Assembly: GCF_028728205.1 (NCBI RefSeq)
Contig: NZ_JAQYUU010000009.1
Location: 152,081-216,080 of the forward strand
Source: Clostridium sp. 'White wine YQ'
GTDB taxonomy: Bacteria; Bacillota; Clostridia; Clostridiales; Clostridiaceae
Direction of reading: 5' to 3'
Length of the DNA stretch: 64,000 nt
The notes beneath the pieces were generated by a model, which had not been told where the DNA came from, searched no databases, and worked only from the letters and a program-made list of their open reading frames with translations. Positions 55,909 to 63,848 of this stretch are shown piece by piece. The first letter of the stretch is position 1, and every line of letters begins with the position of its first letter. The translations under genes and the position numbers were made by a program.

Positions 55909-56775
55909 ATGTTCAGTACAGCAATTGCCGTTATAGTTGTTATGGCTGTGGTAGGAATTATTTTTGGACTAGTACTAGCTATAGCCAATAAAAAATTTGC
56001 AGTGGAAGTTAATCCACTAATTGAAATGGTTGATGAAATATTACCAAAAGGACAATGTGGAAGCTGTGGATATGCAGGGTGTAAAGCTTATGCTGAAGCT
56101 GTAGTTTTAGATCCTAATGTTCCAGCCAATTTATGTGTGCCTGGAAAAATAGAAGTAGCTAAAAAGGTAGGAGAACTTACTGGAAAAGTTGCAGAAGAAA
56201 TTGAACCAATGATAGCTCATGTAAGATGTTTAGGTTCAAAGGATAAGACTGTATTAAATTATAACTATGAAGGAATTGACGATTGTATGGCAGCAAGTTT
56301 GCTACTCGGTGGTCCAAAAGGATGTCAATATGGATGTCTAGGTTTTGGTACTTGCGTAAAAAATTGCCCCTTTGGAGCTATGACTATGGGGGATAATGGT
56401 ATACCTGTTGTGAATAGAGAAATATGTACAGGTTGTAAGAAATGCCAAGAATCTTGTCCTAAAAAAGTAATTGAAATGATTCCTAAGGACTCTATTGTTA
56501 TGGTAAACTGCAATTCTTTAGAAAAGGGAGCAGTGGCAAGGAAACTTTGTACTGTTTCTTGTTTAGGTTGTGGTATTTGTAGTAGAAGTTGTACCCATGG
56601 GGCTATAAAAGTTGAAAATAATCTAGCAGTTGTTAATTCAGAAATATGTATAAATGAATGTACAGATGCAGTTTGTACAGAAAAATGCCCTACAAAAGCA
56701 ATAGAGATTATATTACCTAGCTTGAGAGAAGATATCAAAAAAGAAGAATCTGTGGAGCATAAGCCAGCAATTTAG
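55909..56775 (+). CDS. rnfB: Rnf complex subunit B (ferredoxin-interacting)
   Basis: A 288-residue subunit with an N-terminal membrane anchor (about 1-27) and many 4Fe-4S clusters: a first cluster domain GQCGSCGYAGCKAYAEA (from Cys50), then CQYGCLGFGTCVKNCPFGA, CTGCKKCQESCPKKV, CLGCGICSRSCTHGA and CINECTDAVCTEKCPTKAI. It accepts electrons from reduced ferredoxin. AAGGAGGGAG precedes the ATG. Last gene of the operon, with the order C-D-G-E-A-B seen in clostridia and acetogens. Confidence 0.95.
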   Translation: MFSTAIAVIVVMAVVGIIFGLVLAIANKKFAVEVNPLIEMVDEILPKGQCGSCGYAGCKAYAEAVVLDPNVPANLCVPGKIEVAKKVGELTGKVAEEIEPMIAHVRCLGSKDKTVLNYNYEGIDDCMAASLLLGGPKGCQYGCLGFGTCVKNCPFGAMTMGDNGIPVVNREICTGCKKCQESCPKKVIEMIPKDSIVMVNCNSLEKGAVARKLCTVSCLGCGICSRSCTHGAIKVENNLAVVNSEICINECTDAVCTEKCPTKAIEIILPSLREDIKKEESVEHKPAI

Positions 56776-56792
56776 TTAATGAATTTGAACTT

Positions 56793-56837
56793 AAAAATAG
56801 TACTATTAGTTTAAATAACTACTAGTACTATTTTTAT
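56793..56837. terminator. Bidirectional terminator after rnfB
   Basis: AAAAATAGTACTA pairs with TAGTACTATTTTT across a 17-base loop, A-rich on one side and T-rich on the other; also serves the convergent gene. Confidence 0.88.
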
Positions 56838-57350
56838 TTAGGAAATATATATAGTTGTACCTTTTGGAATGTTATCATAGATCCATTTAGCATTTAAGAG
56901 AGCAAGTCTCACGCATCCATCAGAAATACGTTTACCTAACCTTCCATCGCGTATTGTTCCATTAAGATTGTATATTATTGAGTGAAATAAATAATTTCCA
57001 ACTATTTGTGTGTAGTATCTGCATTTATACCATTTCTCTTCACCGAAGGATAAGCCTTTAATACCAACTTTAAAAGTACCCTTGGGAGTAGGGGTTGAAG
57101 GTTTGCCAATAGAACAACTATAACTATTTAAAAGTCTCCAGTTGTCTTTAGAACCTTGAAAAATATTTGTTTTAAAATTTTTAGTATCTACCCAAATAAG
57201 AAATGAGGTTGTACTTGAAAGATTATTTACAATGCTCGCAGCATTGCTCGAGTATTCAGCATCTTTCCTAAATAGGTTAGCAGTCTTGTCTAATGTAGGA
57301 TTAAGAAAAGCTATAAGTATTTTTATAGGATATTTAAATGGTATTTTCAT
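56838..57350 (-). CDS. YkuD-type L,D-transpeptidase
   Basis: A 170-residue protein: a short N-terminal region with a moderately hydrophobic stretch (about 8-20), then a YkuD catalytic domain (about 48-170). SIGKPSTPTPKGTFKVG is the conserved entry motif, His123 in FHSIIYN and Cys146 in ISDGCVRL are the catalytic pair, with Arg148. The usual SHGC motif is SDGC here, so the second active-site His is replaced by Asp144. Such enzymes form 3-3 peptidoglycan crosslinks or attach proteins to peptidoglycan. No clear cleavable signal peptide. AAAGGTG precedes the ATG. Confidence 0.85.
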   Translation of the reverse strand: MKIPFKYPIKILIAFLNPTLDKTANLFRKDAEYSSNAASIVNNLSSTTSFLIWVDTKNFKTNIFQGSKDNWRLLNSYSCSIGKPSTPTPKGTFKVGIKGLSFGEEKWYKCRYYTQIVGNYLFHSIIYNLNGTIRDGRLGKRISDGCVRLALLNAKWIYDNIPKGTTIYIS

Positions 57351-57489
57351 AGGTCACCTTTAATAAAGTCTATATAATATTATGATAGTCTTGGATAAAA
57401 ATCATGTTCCAACAATATGCAGTAATAATATTGCCTATTAAGGGAAATTTAAATTGGGAAAGATTATGATTAATGAGAGAGTGATTTAA

Positions 57490-58215
57490 ATGGATGTTAA
57501 GGAATTATTATCTGATGCAGATATTATTATAAGAAGTATTGTATCTATAGTTATGCTATTTATTTTTACTAGACTTATGGGTAAAAAACAAATCTCACAG
57601 CTATCATTTTTTGATTATATTGCTGGAATATCTATCGGTTCTATTGCAGGAGAATTTACAATTAATGAAGATATTAGCTATATTCATGGGCTCATAGGAA
57701 TTGTTGTATATTCAGTAATACCTATAATCATAGGATACATATCATTAAAAGGAATAAAACTAAGAAAGATATTAGGTGATTCACCAACTATTCTTATACA
57801 AAACGGCAAATTTATTGAGAAGAATCTTAAAAAGAGCAAGTTTACAATAAATGATGTATTAGAGGAGTGTAGATTAAAAGGGGCATTTAATATCTCCGCA
57901 GTTGAATATGCAATACTTGAAACAAGCGGGCAAGTTAGTGTTTTGCTTAAGCCTCCTGAACAGGTGGTAACACGAAAAGATTTAAATATTCAGGCATCTT
58001 ATGAAGGGATATTAGCGGATATAATCATTGACGGGAAAATAATTGAGGATCATTTAAAACTTATGAACAAAGATAAAGAATGGCTATTAAAAGAGCTAGA
58101 AAAAAAATCTATTAAATCACCAAAAGAAGTGTTTTTAGCAACAATGGATTCTAAGGGAGAAGTATATATAGATTTAAAGAATAAAGACCCTATGGTTTTG
58201 GATGTTATAGAGTAA
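57490..58215 (+). CDS. DUF421-family membrane protein (YetF/YdfS-like)
   Basis: A 241-residue protein. Three transmembrane segments fill the first 85 residues (IIRSIVSIVMLFIFTRLMGKKQ and SFFDYIAGISIGSIAGEFT are the family hallmarks), followed by a cytoplasmic DUF421 domain (about 95-165, SPTILIQNGKFIEKNLKKSK) and a C-terminal extension. YetF-like proteins are common in Bacillus and Clostridium and often linked with sporulation or membrane stress, but the molecular function is not established. It stands 22 bases before the unrelated frame of the next gene; they may be co-transcribed. Confidence 0.85.
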   Translation: MDVKELLSDADIIIRSIVSIVMLFIFTRLMGKKQISQLSFFDYIAGISIGSIAGEFTINEDISYIHGLIGIVVYSVIPIIIGYISLKGIKLRKILGDSPTILIQNGKFIEKNLKKSKFTINDVLEECRLKGAFNISAVEYAILETSGQVSVLLKPPEQVVTRKDLNIQASYEGILADIIIDGKIIEDHLKLMNKDKEWLLKELEKKSIKSPKEVFLATMDSKGEVYIDLKNKDPMVLDVIE

Positions 58216-58293
58216 TGCATATTTTACTAAAAAGTTATGAAAACTATTTTTGAGAAAGAAAATGTAGTCTTAAAAATAAGGAGGATAAACATA

Positions 58294-58932
58294 ATGAAAA
58301 AAGTTTTCTCAAAGATTTTACTGCTGTTATTTTTGATTCAGGTAATATCTCCATTAAATGTATATGGAGTAGATAAGAAAATAGAAAATTCTTATAGTGA
58401 AAAGGGGTGTATAGCTCAAGAAGTTCAAAGGAAGTTATGGGAAGAACATGTTCAGTGGACTAGAAGCTATATAATTAGTGCCTTGGCTAATTTAGATGAT
58501 AAGGAAATAGTATTACAAAGGTTACTTAAGAACCAAGATGATATAGGGAATTCTATAAAACCTTATTATGGGGAGAAGGCAGGAAATGCTTTATCTGAAC
58601 TATTAAGAGAACATATTAGTTTAGCTGGGCAAGTAGTAGAAGCTGCTAAGAACGGAAAAAAAGATGATTTAGAAAAATATAATAAACTTTGGTATGAAAA
58701 TGCTGATAAAATTTCAAGTTTTATGAGCAAGGCAAATCAGAATTGGGATGAAAATTCTATAAAAGATATGTTATATAAGCATTTAGGGTTTCTTACAGAT
58801 CAAGTTCTAGCTAGATTAAATAAGGACTGGAACTTAGATGCAGTTTCCTATGATAAAGGGCAGAATCATATGTTGATGTTTGCAGATATTATTTCAAAAG
58901 GCATAATAAAACAATTTCCTGATAAATTTTAA
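58294..58932 (+). CDS. Secreted protein of an uncharacterised Firmicutes family
   Basis: A 212-residue protein with a signal peptide (KKVFSKILLLLFLIQVISPL, cleavage near NVYG). The mature part is helical, with LWEEHVQWTRSYIISALANL, IKPYYGEKAGNALSELLREH and a W/Y-rich YNKLWYENADKISSFMS segment, a pattern I recall in unnamed secreted or cytosolic Firmicutes proteins without a function. ATG 58294 is chosen because AAGGAGG lies just before it; the frame opens further upstream at 58237 without a site. Followed by a repeat element and a terminator. Confidence 0.75.
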   Translation: MKKVFSKILLLLFLIQVISPLNVYGVDKKIENSYSEKGCIAQEVQRKLWEEHVQWTRSYIISALANLDDKEIVLQRLLKNQDDIGNSIKPYYGEKAGNALSELLREHISLAGQVVEAAKNGKKDDLEKYNKLWYENADKISSFMSKANQNWDENSIKDMLYKHLGFLTDQVLARLNKDWNLDAVSYDKGQNHMLMFADIISKGIIKQFPDKF

Positions 58933-58939
58933 TAATTAT

Positions 58940-58990
58940 TATAGGGTTTTAAGTTCAACTAATAAATTAAGTTTCCTATAGAACCCTATA
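58940..58990. repeat. Hairpin repeat, short copy
   Basis: Begins TATAGGGTTTTAAGTTCAAC and ends with AAGTTTCCTATAGAACCCTA. The ends ATAGGGTT and AACCCTAT are inverted. The same left and right halves recur at 63767-63848 with about 30 extra bases between them. Confidence 0.65.
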
Positions 58991-58991
58991 T

Positions 58992-59023
58992 AGGGCTTAT
59001 TAAAGATTTAATAGGCCTTTTTT
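58992..59023 (+). terminator. Terminator after the secreted-protein gene
   Basis: AGGGCTTATTAAA pairs with TTTAATAGGCCTT (with two G-U pairs) around GAT, followed by TTTTT. It directly abuts the repeat at 58940. Confidence 0.75.
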
Positions 59024-59104
59024 ATGCACAACTTAATATATTTTATATTAGAAAGTTTACGTTATATAGTGTATTATTAAGTTGAAATAATTTAAGAGGG
59101 GAAT

Positions 59105-59758
59105 ATGGATTGTATGGGTGAACTTAAGAAAATATTAAAACCTAAATTAGAAGCGGAATTAAATAAAAGTGATGATATTGAAGATTTAATAATAAATGAA
59201 AATTACATTTCAGATACCATAATTGAAAATATTAATTTGGATTATATAAGTGAAGAGAAAGTCGAGATAAATGGTTGCAAGTTTATAAATGTAATATTTA
59301 ATGAATGTTCCTTCAGGAATGTGGATTTATTAGATGTAGTTTTTGAGAATTGTGACTTATCTAATGTAGACTTTTCAGATGGAAGCATTCACAGAGTGGA
59401 ATTTAAAGATTGTAAGCTTATAGGAACTAATTTTAGTGGTGGAAATCTTCAAAATATATTATTTCAGGAGTCTTTAGGAAGGTATTCAAATTTTGGATAT
59501 TCTAAAATGAAGGATATAAATTTTAAAGAATGTAATATGCAAGGAGCAATATTTTTAGAATGTAACTTTAGTAGCGTTGCATTTAAAGAGTGTAATTTAG
59601 CAAGTTCTGAATTTACCAATACTCCACTTAAAAAGATTGATTTTAGAGACAGTGATATTTCTGAAATTGCTTTAACTGGAAGAGAGTTAAAGGATGCTAT
59701 AGTATCACCAATTCAAGCAGTTGAATTAGCAAGACTTCTAGGAGTTATAATTAAGTAA
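59105..59758 (+). CDS. Qnr-like pentapeptide-repeat protein
   Basis: A 217-residue protein, the usual length of Qnr proteins, with most of residues 45-190 in five-residue repeats with central Leu/Phe (for example FRNVDLLDVVFENCDLSNVD, FSGGNLQ, MQGAIFLECNF). The segment SNVDFSDGSIHRVEFKDCKL and the end QAVELARLLGVIIK closely resemble the chromosomal Enterococcus Qnr-like protein as I recall it. Such right-handed beta-helix proteins mimic DNA and shield gyrase/topoisomerase IV from quinolones or natural gyrase poisons. ATG 59105 is only 3 bases after GAGGGG; the ATG at 59114 is an alternative. Confidence 0.82.
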   Translation: MDCMGELKKILKPKLEAELNKSDDIEDLIINENYISDTIIENINLDYISEEKVEINGCKFINVIFNECSFRNVDLLDVVFENCDLSNVDFSDGSIHRVEFKDCKLIGTNFSGGNLQNILFQESLGRYSNFGYSKMKDINFKECNMQGAIFLECNFSSVAFKECNLASSEFTNTPLKKIDFRDSDISEIALTGRELKDAIVSPIQAVELARLLGVIIK

Positions 59759-59768
59759 GATATAACAT

Positions 59769-59806
59769 AAAAGCCAAAGGAAATAACTTATCCTTTGGCT
59801 TTAAAT
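59769..59806. terminator. Bidirectional terminator between qnr-like gene and mtnN
   Basis: AAAAGCCAAAGGA pairs with TCCTTTGGCTTT around AATAACTTA, with T- and A-rich flanks. Confidence 0.85.
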
Positions 59807-59812
59807 TATTAA

Positions 59813-60505
59813 TTACATTTTCTTTAGCATTTTTTCCAAAATAGTTGTAGAATTTCTTACTCCAATTGGTGTAAATTTTTCAAAATCCATATGAGCCCCA
59901 TTGTTAGCATTATCAGAGATTGAACGAATTACTACAAATGGTATGTTATTTAGGTAACAAGTATGAGCAATACTTCCACCTTCCATTTCACAAGCAAAAG
60001 CTTCAAATTCACTTGATAACCATTGTATTTTATCAATGCTAGCTACGAACTGATCACCAGTTACAATTCTGCCTTTAAAACTTTTTATATCAGAAGCTTC
60101 ATTACAAGCTTCCTCTGCTAAAGTTACAAGTTCTCTATCACATTTAAAATCAAAAGTATCTAATCTTGGTATTTGGCCATGAGGATCCCCAAATGCAGTA
60201 GTATCCATGTCATGTTCTACAAGATTGTCGGCTATAACTACATCTCCAGGATAAATATCTTTTCCAATTCCTCCTGCTACACCTACATTAATAACTTTAT
60301 CAACTTTATATTCACTTGCTAATATTTGAGCACATACAGCAGCATTAACTTTACCAACTCCGCAAACTACAGCTATTACTTCTTTTCCCCATAGACTTCC
60401 TTTGTGGAATGTCATCTTAGCTTTATCCTCTTTTGAAGTAACATCCATATCTTCTAAAAGTAGCGCTAATTCCTCAGACATTGCAGCTATAATTCCAATT
60501 ATCAT
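59813..60505 (-). CDS. mtnN: 5'-methylthioadenosine/S-adenosylhomocysteine nucleosidase
   Basis: A 230-residue hydrolase that cleaves adenine from MTA, SAH and 5'-deoxyadenosine. IGIIAAMSEELALLLEDM is the N-terminal signature; VINVGVAGGIG binds the ribose/adenine; FACEMEGGSIAHTCYLN holds the Met-Glu pair contacting the ribose, and IRSISDNAN carries the catalytic Asp. It supports methionine salvage and SAM-dependent methyl transfer. AGGAGG precedes the ATG on the minus strand. Single-gene unit. Confidence 0.95.
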   Translation of the reverse strand: MIIGIIAAMSEELALLLEDMDVTSKEDKAKMTFHKGSLWGKEVIAVVCGVGKVNAAVCAQILASEYKVDKVINVGVAGGIGKDIYPGDVVIADNLVEHDMDTTAFGDPHGQIPRLDTFDFKCDRELVTLAEEACNEASDIKSFKGRIVTGDQFVASIDKIQWLSSEFEAFACEMEGGSIAHTCYLNNIPFVVIRSISDNANNGAHMDFEKFTPIGVRNSTTILEKMLKKM

Positions 60506-60613
60506 ATTGAATCCTCCTAAAATATTAATTACTTAAAACATTATACATTAATACATAGCTAGAATGCATTAAAAATGTTTTATTATGTTAACGAAGTTTT
60601 TCCCTTAGAAACT

Positions 60614-60641
60614 TATAGGGTTTATTGAAAATAAAACCCTA
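60614..60641. repeat. Inverted repeat upstream of tcdA
   Basis: ATAGGGTTTAT and ATAAAACCCTAT are inverted around TGAAA, followed by TGTTTTATT. The ends share ATAGGGTTT/AAACCCTAT with the repeats at 58940 and 63767 but the interior differs; kinship is uncertain. Confidence 0.5.
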
Positions 60642-60778
60642 TTGTTTTATTCAAAGATATCATCTAAAATGATATAAGAACTTTTATATTTAACAAAGAG
60701 ATTAAAAATTATTACATATTAAAAAAGATGAAATGATTAATAATTTTAAAATGCTTTATACAAAGGAGAGAATGTAAT

Positions 60779-61534
60779 ATGTTACAGCATTCATTATCTA
60801 GAACAGAGCTTTTAATAGGAAAAGATGGTTTAGATAAATTAAAAAATTCAAAAGTAGTGGTTTTTGGTATAGGTGGAGTAGGAAGCTTTACTGTAGAGGC
60901 GCTTGCAAGAGCTGGAGTAGGAACTTTAGTTTTAATCGATGATGATACAATTTGTTTAACTAATTTAAATAGACAGGTACATGCAACTTATAGCACAATA
61001 AGTAAGTCAAAGGTTGAAGTTATGAAGGAAAGGGTATTATCAATAAATAGACAATGTAATGTTATTACCCATGAAACTTTTGTAACTCCAGAAAATCTTT
61101 CTGAATTTATTTCAGAAGATACAGATTATGTAGTTGACGCTATAGATACTGTATCGGCTAAAATTGCTTTAGCAGTTTATTGTGAAAATAATAATATAAG
61201 AATAATGAGTTCAATGGGTACAGGAAACAAGCTTGATCCAACTCAGTTTAAGGTGACAGATATATATAAAACCAAGGTATGTCCTTTAGCTAAAGTTATG
61301 AGATATGAGTTAAGGAAAAGAGGGGTAAAATCTCTTAAGGTTGTATATTCTGAAGAAGTACCTATGAAACCAAAAGATGAGGATGTAGTAACTTGTAAGA
61401 CTGGATGCGTATGTACAGGAGGAACTAAAAAGTGTACTATTAGACGTCAAATACCTGGAAGTATAAGTTTTGTTCCACCAGTTGCAGGAATGATTATAGC
61501 ATCTCAAGTGGTTAGAGATTTAACTGGACTTTAA
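60779..61534 (+). CDS. tcdA: tRNA threonylcarbamoyladenosine dehydratase (TcdA/CsdL)
   Basis: A 251-residue ThiF/E1-fold enzyme. SRTELLIGKDGLDKL, the ATP loop VVFGIGGVGSFTVEALARAG, LIDDDTICLTNLNRQ and VVDAIDTVSAK are typical of TcdA, which uses ATP to cyclise the t6A base 37 of tRNAs to ct6A. The lid-region Cys cluster VTCKTGCVCTGGTKKC is seen in clostridial forms. AAAGGAGAGAATGTAAT precedes the ATG. Single-gene unit ended by a terminator. Confidence 0.93.
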   Translation: MLQHSLSRTELLIGKDGLDKLKNSKVVVFGIGGVGSFTVEALARAGVGTLVLIDDDTICLTNLNRQVHATYSTISKSKVEVMKERVLSINRQCNVITHETFVTPENLSEFISEDTDYVVDAIDTVSAKIALAVYCENNNIRIMSSMGTGNKLDPTQFKVTDIYKTKVCPLAKVMRYELRKRGVKSLKVVYSEEVPMKPKDEDVVTCKTGCVCTGGTKKCTIRRQIPGSISFVPPVAGMIIASQVVRDLTGL

Positions 61535-61543
61535 AATAAGTGA

Positions 61544-61575
61544 AATAAAAAAAGAGCCTTAGGCTCTTTTTTATT
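61544..61575. terminator. Bidirectional terminator between tcdA and DUF4230 gene
   Basis: AATAAAAAAAGAGCC pairs with GGCTCTTTTTTATT around TTA; it includes the stop codon of the convergent gene. Confidence 0.88.
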
Positions 61576-62230
61576 GATAATTTATGATAATCTCTGTTTT
61601 GCTATTAGGAAGTAATGGAGATAAAATATTTTTTACTGCTTCTTGAGATTTGCTTTCTGCCATGGCATATAAATCATCTTGAAGCATTTTTTCTTTCATC
61701 TTATCTTTTACCTCTTTACAAATGGTTGAATTTTCTTCAGGGGAGAGTTTAATCTCGCCAAATCTAAGTAAACCATTTGTTGTAGTCTCATAAAGTGTTT
61801 TATCTTCGTACAGCGCAATGTCTTCGATTTGAGGTTTGGGTAATGTAATATTAATGAGATTTGATGAATTATTTATTACAATATTATTTTTGTCTATAGA
61901 AGCAAAATCTATAGAATAACTTCCTTTGCCATAAAAAACTATCTCTTTTACCTTTTTAAAAACTTCCCAGTCTCCCCAGCTATCATCTATTAAAATACGT
62001 TCCTCTAAATCTGTTTCTAATGGAATAATTTTTTGAGTTTCATGTATTTTGTCAACAATACTCTCTTGAGAAATAAACTTGGTAGTATTTGATGAATCTA
62101 AGGGCTTTGATTGTTTTGACTGTTGTTTTTGCGGTTTTATAAATATTCTATAAGAGGCGTAAAACCCTAAAGAAACAAACAAAATAGCAAGTATAGACAT
62201 AGAAAACACTTTTCTTTTTAACTTCCTCAT
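61571..62230 (-). CDS. DUF4230-like membrane-anchored protein
   Basis: A 219-residue protein with one N-terminal transmembrane segment (about 10-30) and an extracytoplasmic domain (about 75-219). The pattern VFYGKGSYSIDFASIDKNNI followed by LINITLPKPQIEDIALYED resembles DUF4230 proteins, and a C-terminal TEIIINYQ is usual. Function unknown. It is encoded downstream of the structured region at 62252-62363 and of the methyltransferase gene on the same strand. Confidence 0.7.
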   Translation of the reverse strand: MRKLKRKVFSMSILAILFVSLGFYASYRIFIKPQKQQSKQSKPLDSSNTTKFISQESIVDKIHETQKIIPLETDLEERILIDDSWGDWEVFKKVKEIVFYGKGSYSIDFASIDKNNIVINNSSNLINITLPKPQIEDIALYEDKTLYETTTNGLLRFGEIKLSPEENSTICKEVKDKMKEKMLQDDLYAMAESKSQEAVKNILSPLLPNSKTEIIINYQ

Positions 62231-62251
62231 AATTCTTCAAATACCCCCAAT

Positions 62252-62363
62252 ATTAAATGAAGTTTAGACAGATTAATGATGTCCTATAATAAACTTCATT
62301 TAAAGAGTTACTATAAATTTTGTTCCCTCCGCTGAGAACAGCGTTCCACAAAAAAGTAACTCT
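62252..62363. other. Two consecutive hairpins, possible structured RNA or small mobile remnant
   Basis: First hairpin: AAATGAAGTTTA with TAAACTTCATTT across a 26-base loop (62254-62301). Second: AGAGTTACT (62304) with AGTAACTCT (62355), enclosing CGCTG-AGAA-CAGCG (62330-62343) with near-symmetric internal loops. It fills the gap between two minus-strand genes. I recognise no Rfam family. Confidence 0.5.
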
Positions 62364-62380
62364 AAGATAAATGAAGTATA

Positions 62381-63583
62381 TTAATTAGATAACCAGCCCT
62401 CATTTATATATTGATATAGAGCTGGATAAACATTTAATGCACCCATTAAGCTCATGTATTCATCCATAAGCTCATATCTTTCATCGGAGGTTTTTATTGC
62501 TCTAATCATTAGGTTTTTTGGAGTTTCTAATGGTGAAATATATTCAACGACAGAAACATTGTATCCTTTAGCTTCGAGAAGCATACTTCTCATACCATCT
62601 GTAAGCACATCAGCCATTCTAGCTTTTAATATGCCATGTTTTATGATTCCGTTAAAAGGCTCGTAACTGTATTGTGAGAGCATTTCTCTATGACAACAAG
62701 GAACTGCAATAATACAATCAGCATCAACTTTAATACCTAAAGCTAAAGCCATATCCGTTGCTGTATCACATGCGTGAAGAGAAATAACTACATGTATTTT
62801 TCTTTTTGGAATATAATTTTTTATATCTATTGCATGGAATTCCATATTTCTATATCCCAAGTTAGATGCCATTTTTTTAGAGGAATTAATTACACCTTCA
62901 GATATATCTAAGCCAATAAAATGACACTTTCTTTTCTTAACTTCAGTTAGGTAATAGTTTAGTACAAAAGTAAGATAAGATTTTCCACAACCACAATCTA
63001 ATATAGTTATAACCTCATTCTTTGGAAGAGAATCAAGGGCTCCCTCTAGCAATTCTACATAACGGTCTATTTGATTATATTTTCTAATTTTATTATTTAT
63101 GACTTTTCCTTCTTTGCTCATTATTCCAATTTCTTTTAAAAGAGCATCTGCTTTTCCAACTTTTATATAATAATCTCTGTTTAGCAGAGTTGAAGTTTCG
63201 TTTAGGTGAGGTGCAGAAGTGCTATTTTTAGCAGTAACTAATTCATCCTCTTCCTTAACTTCTTTGTTCTGCATTTTAACATTCTTATTATCAGCTGTTA
63301 TTAATATATCTGTCCCTCTTTCTCTATATAATATTGAAACTTCATCGTAGCTTTCACTATCAGAACAAATTCTTTCAAATAGAGAACTTATAGGATAAAC
63401 TTTAGTTTCTCCATTAAAGTTATAGGATATATTGCCATCTAAGTAGTCACCTACGCCTTTAAAGGTTTTAAGGCCTGCTTTGTAAGAAATATAAATTCCT
63501 TTAAAAATAGAGGCATTATCACTAAATCTACTTTCAAGTCCTATTAAAAAAAGTTTTATTTTGCCTATGTTTTGCTTATTCAT
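62381..63583 (-). CDS. SAM-dependent methyltransferase (Methyltransf_32/METTL25-like)
   Basis: A 400-residue cytoplasmic protein. An N-terminal region of about 165 residues of unknown role is followed by a class I methyltransferase domain: SAM loop ILDCGCGKSYLTF (about 194-206), HFIGLDISEGVI (acidic ribose contact), VVISLHACDTATDMAL and AVPCCHREM. The HACD...PCCH pattern is that of PF13679-type proteins related to METTL25/RRNAD1. KIRKYNQIDRYVELLE just before the SAM loop is also typical. The substrate, perhaps rRNA or tRNA, is not established. Upstream of the DUF4230 gene on the same strand. Confidence 0.82.
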   Translation of the reverse strand: MNKQNIGKIKLFLIGLESRFSDNASIFKGIYISYKAGLKTFKGVGDYLDGNISYNFNGETKVYPISSLFERICSDSESYDEVSILYRERGTDILITADNKNVKMQNKEVKEEDELVTAKNSTSAPHLNETSTLLNRDYYIKVGKADALLKEIGIMSKEGKVINNKIRKYNQIDRYVELLEGALDSLPKNEVITILDCGCGKSYLTFVLNYYLTEVKKRKCHFIGLDISEGVINSSKKMASNLGYRNMEFHAIDIKNYIPKRKIHVVISLHACDTATDMALALGIKVDADCIIAVPCCHREMLSQYSYEPFNGIIKHGILKARMADVLTDGMRSMLLEAKGYNVSVVEYISPLETPKNLMIRAIKTSDERYELMDEYMSLMGALNVYPALYQYINEGWLSN

Positions 63584-63766
63584 AAAATCACTAACCTTTC
63601 TAAAGAGTTTTAATTATGTAGGCCATCTTAAAACTCTAAAACATCTACCAATAATATTAGAATTAACCTTACATAATATCAATACATATTTTTATTCTTT
63701 AGGATTTTATAATATTTTAGGGTTTTGGATAACATTAAAAGTTTGAATTATAATCTAAGAATTTAC

Positions 63767-63848
63767 TATAGGGTTTTAAGTTCAACTAAAAATTTATTCA
63801 TACCTGAACACAAACAAGAATAAATTAAGTTTCCTATAAAAACCCTAT
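63767..63848. repeat. Hairpin repeat, long copy
   Basis: Left part TATAGGGTTTTAAGTTCAAC and right part AATTAAGTTTCCTATAAAAA then CCCTAT match the copy at 58940. Between them an extra AATTTATTC ... GAATAAATT inverted pair (63791-63825) forms an inner hairpin missing from the short copy. Confidence 0.65.

Noticed and set aside
56325..56738. 137-codon frame antisense to rnfB
   Set aside because: Mirror of a cysteine-rich ferredoxin sequence; rnfB is unambiguous.
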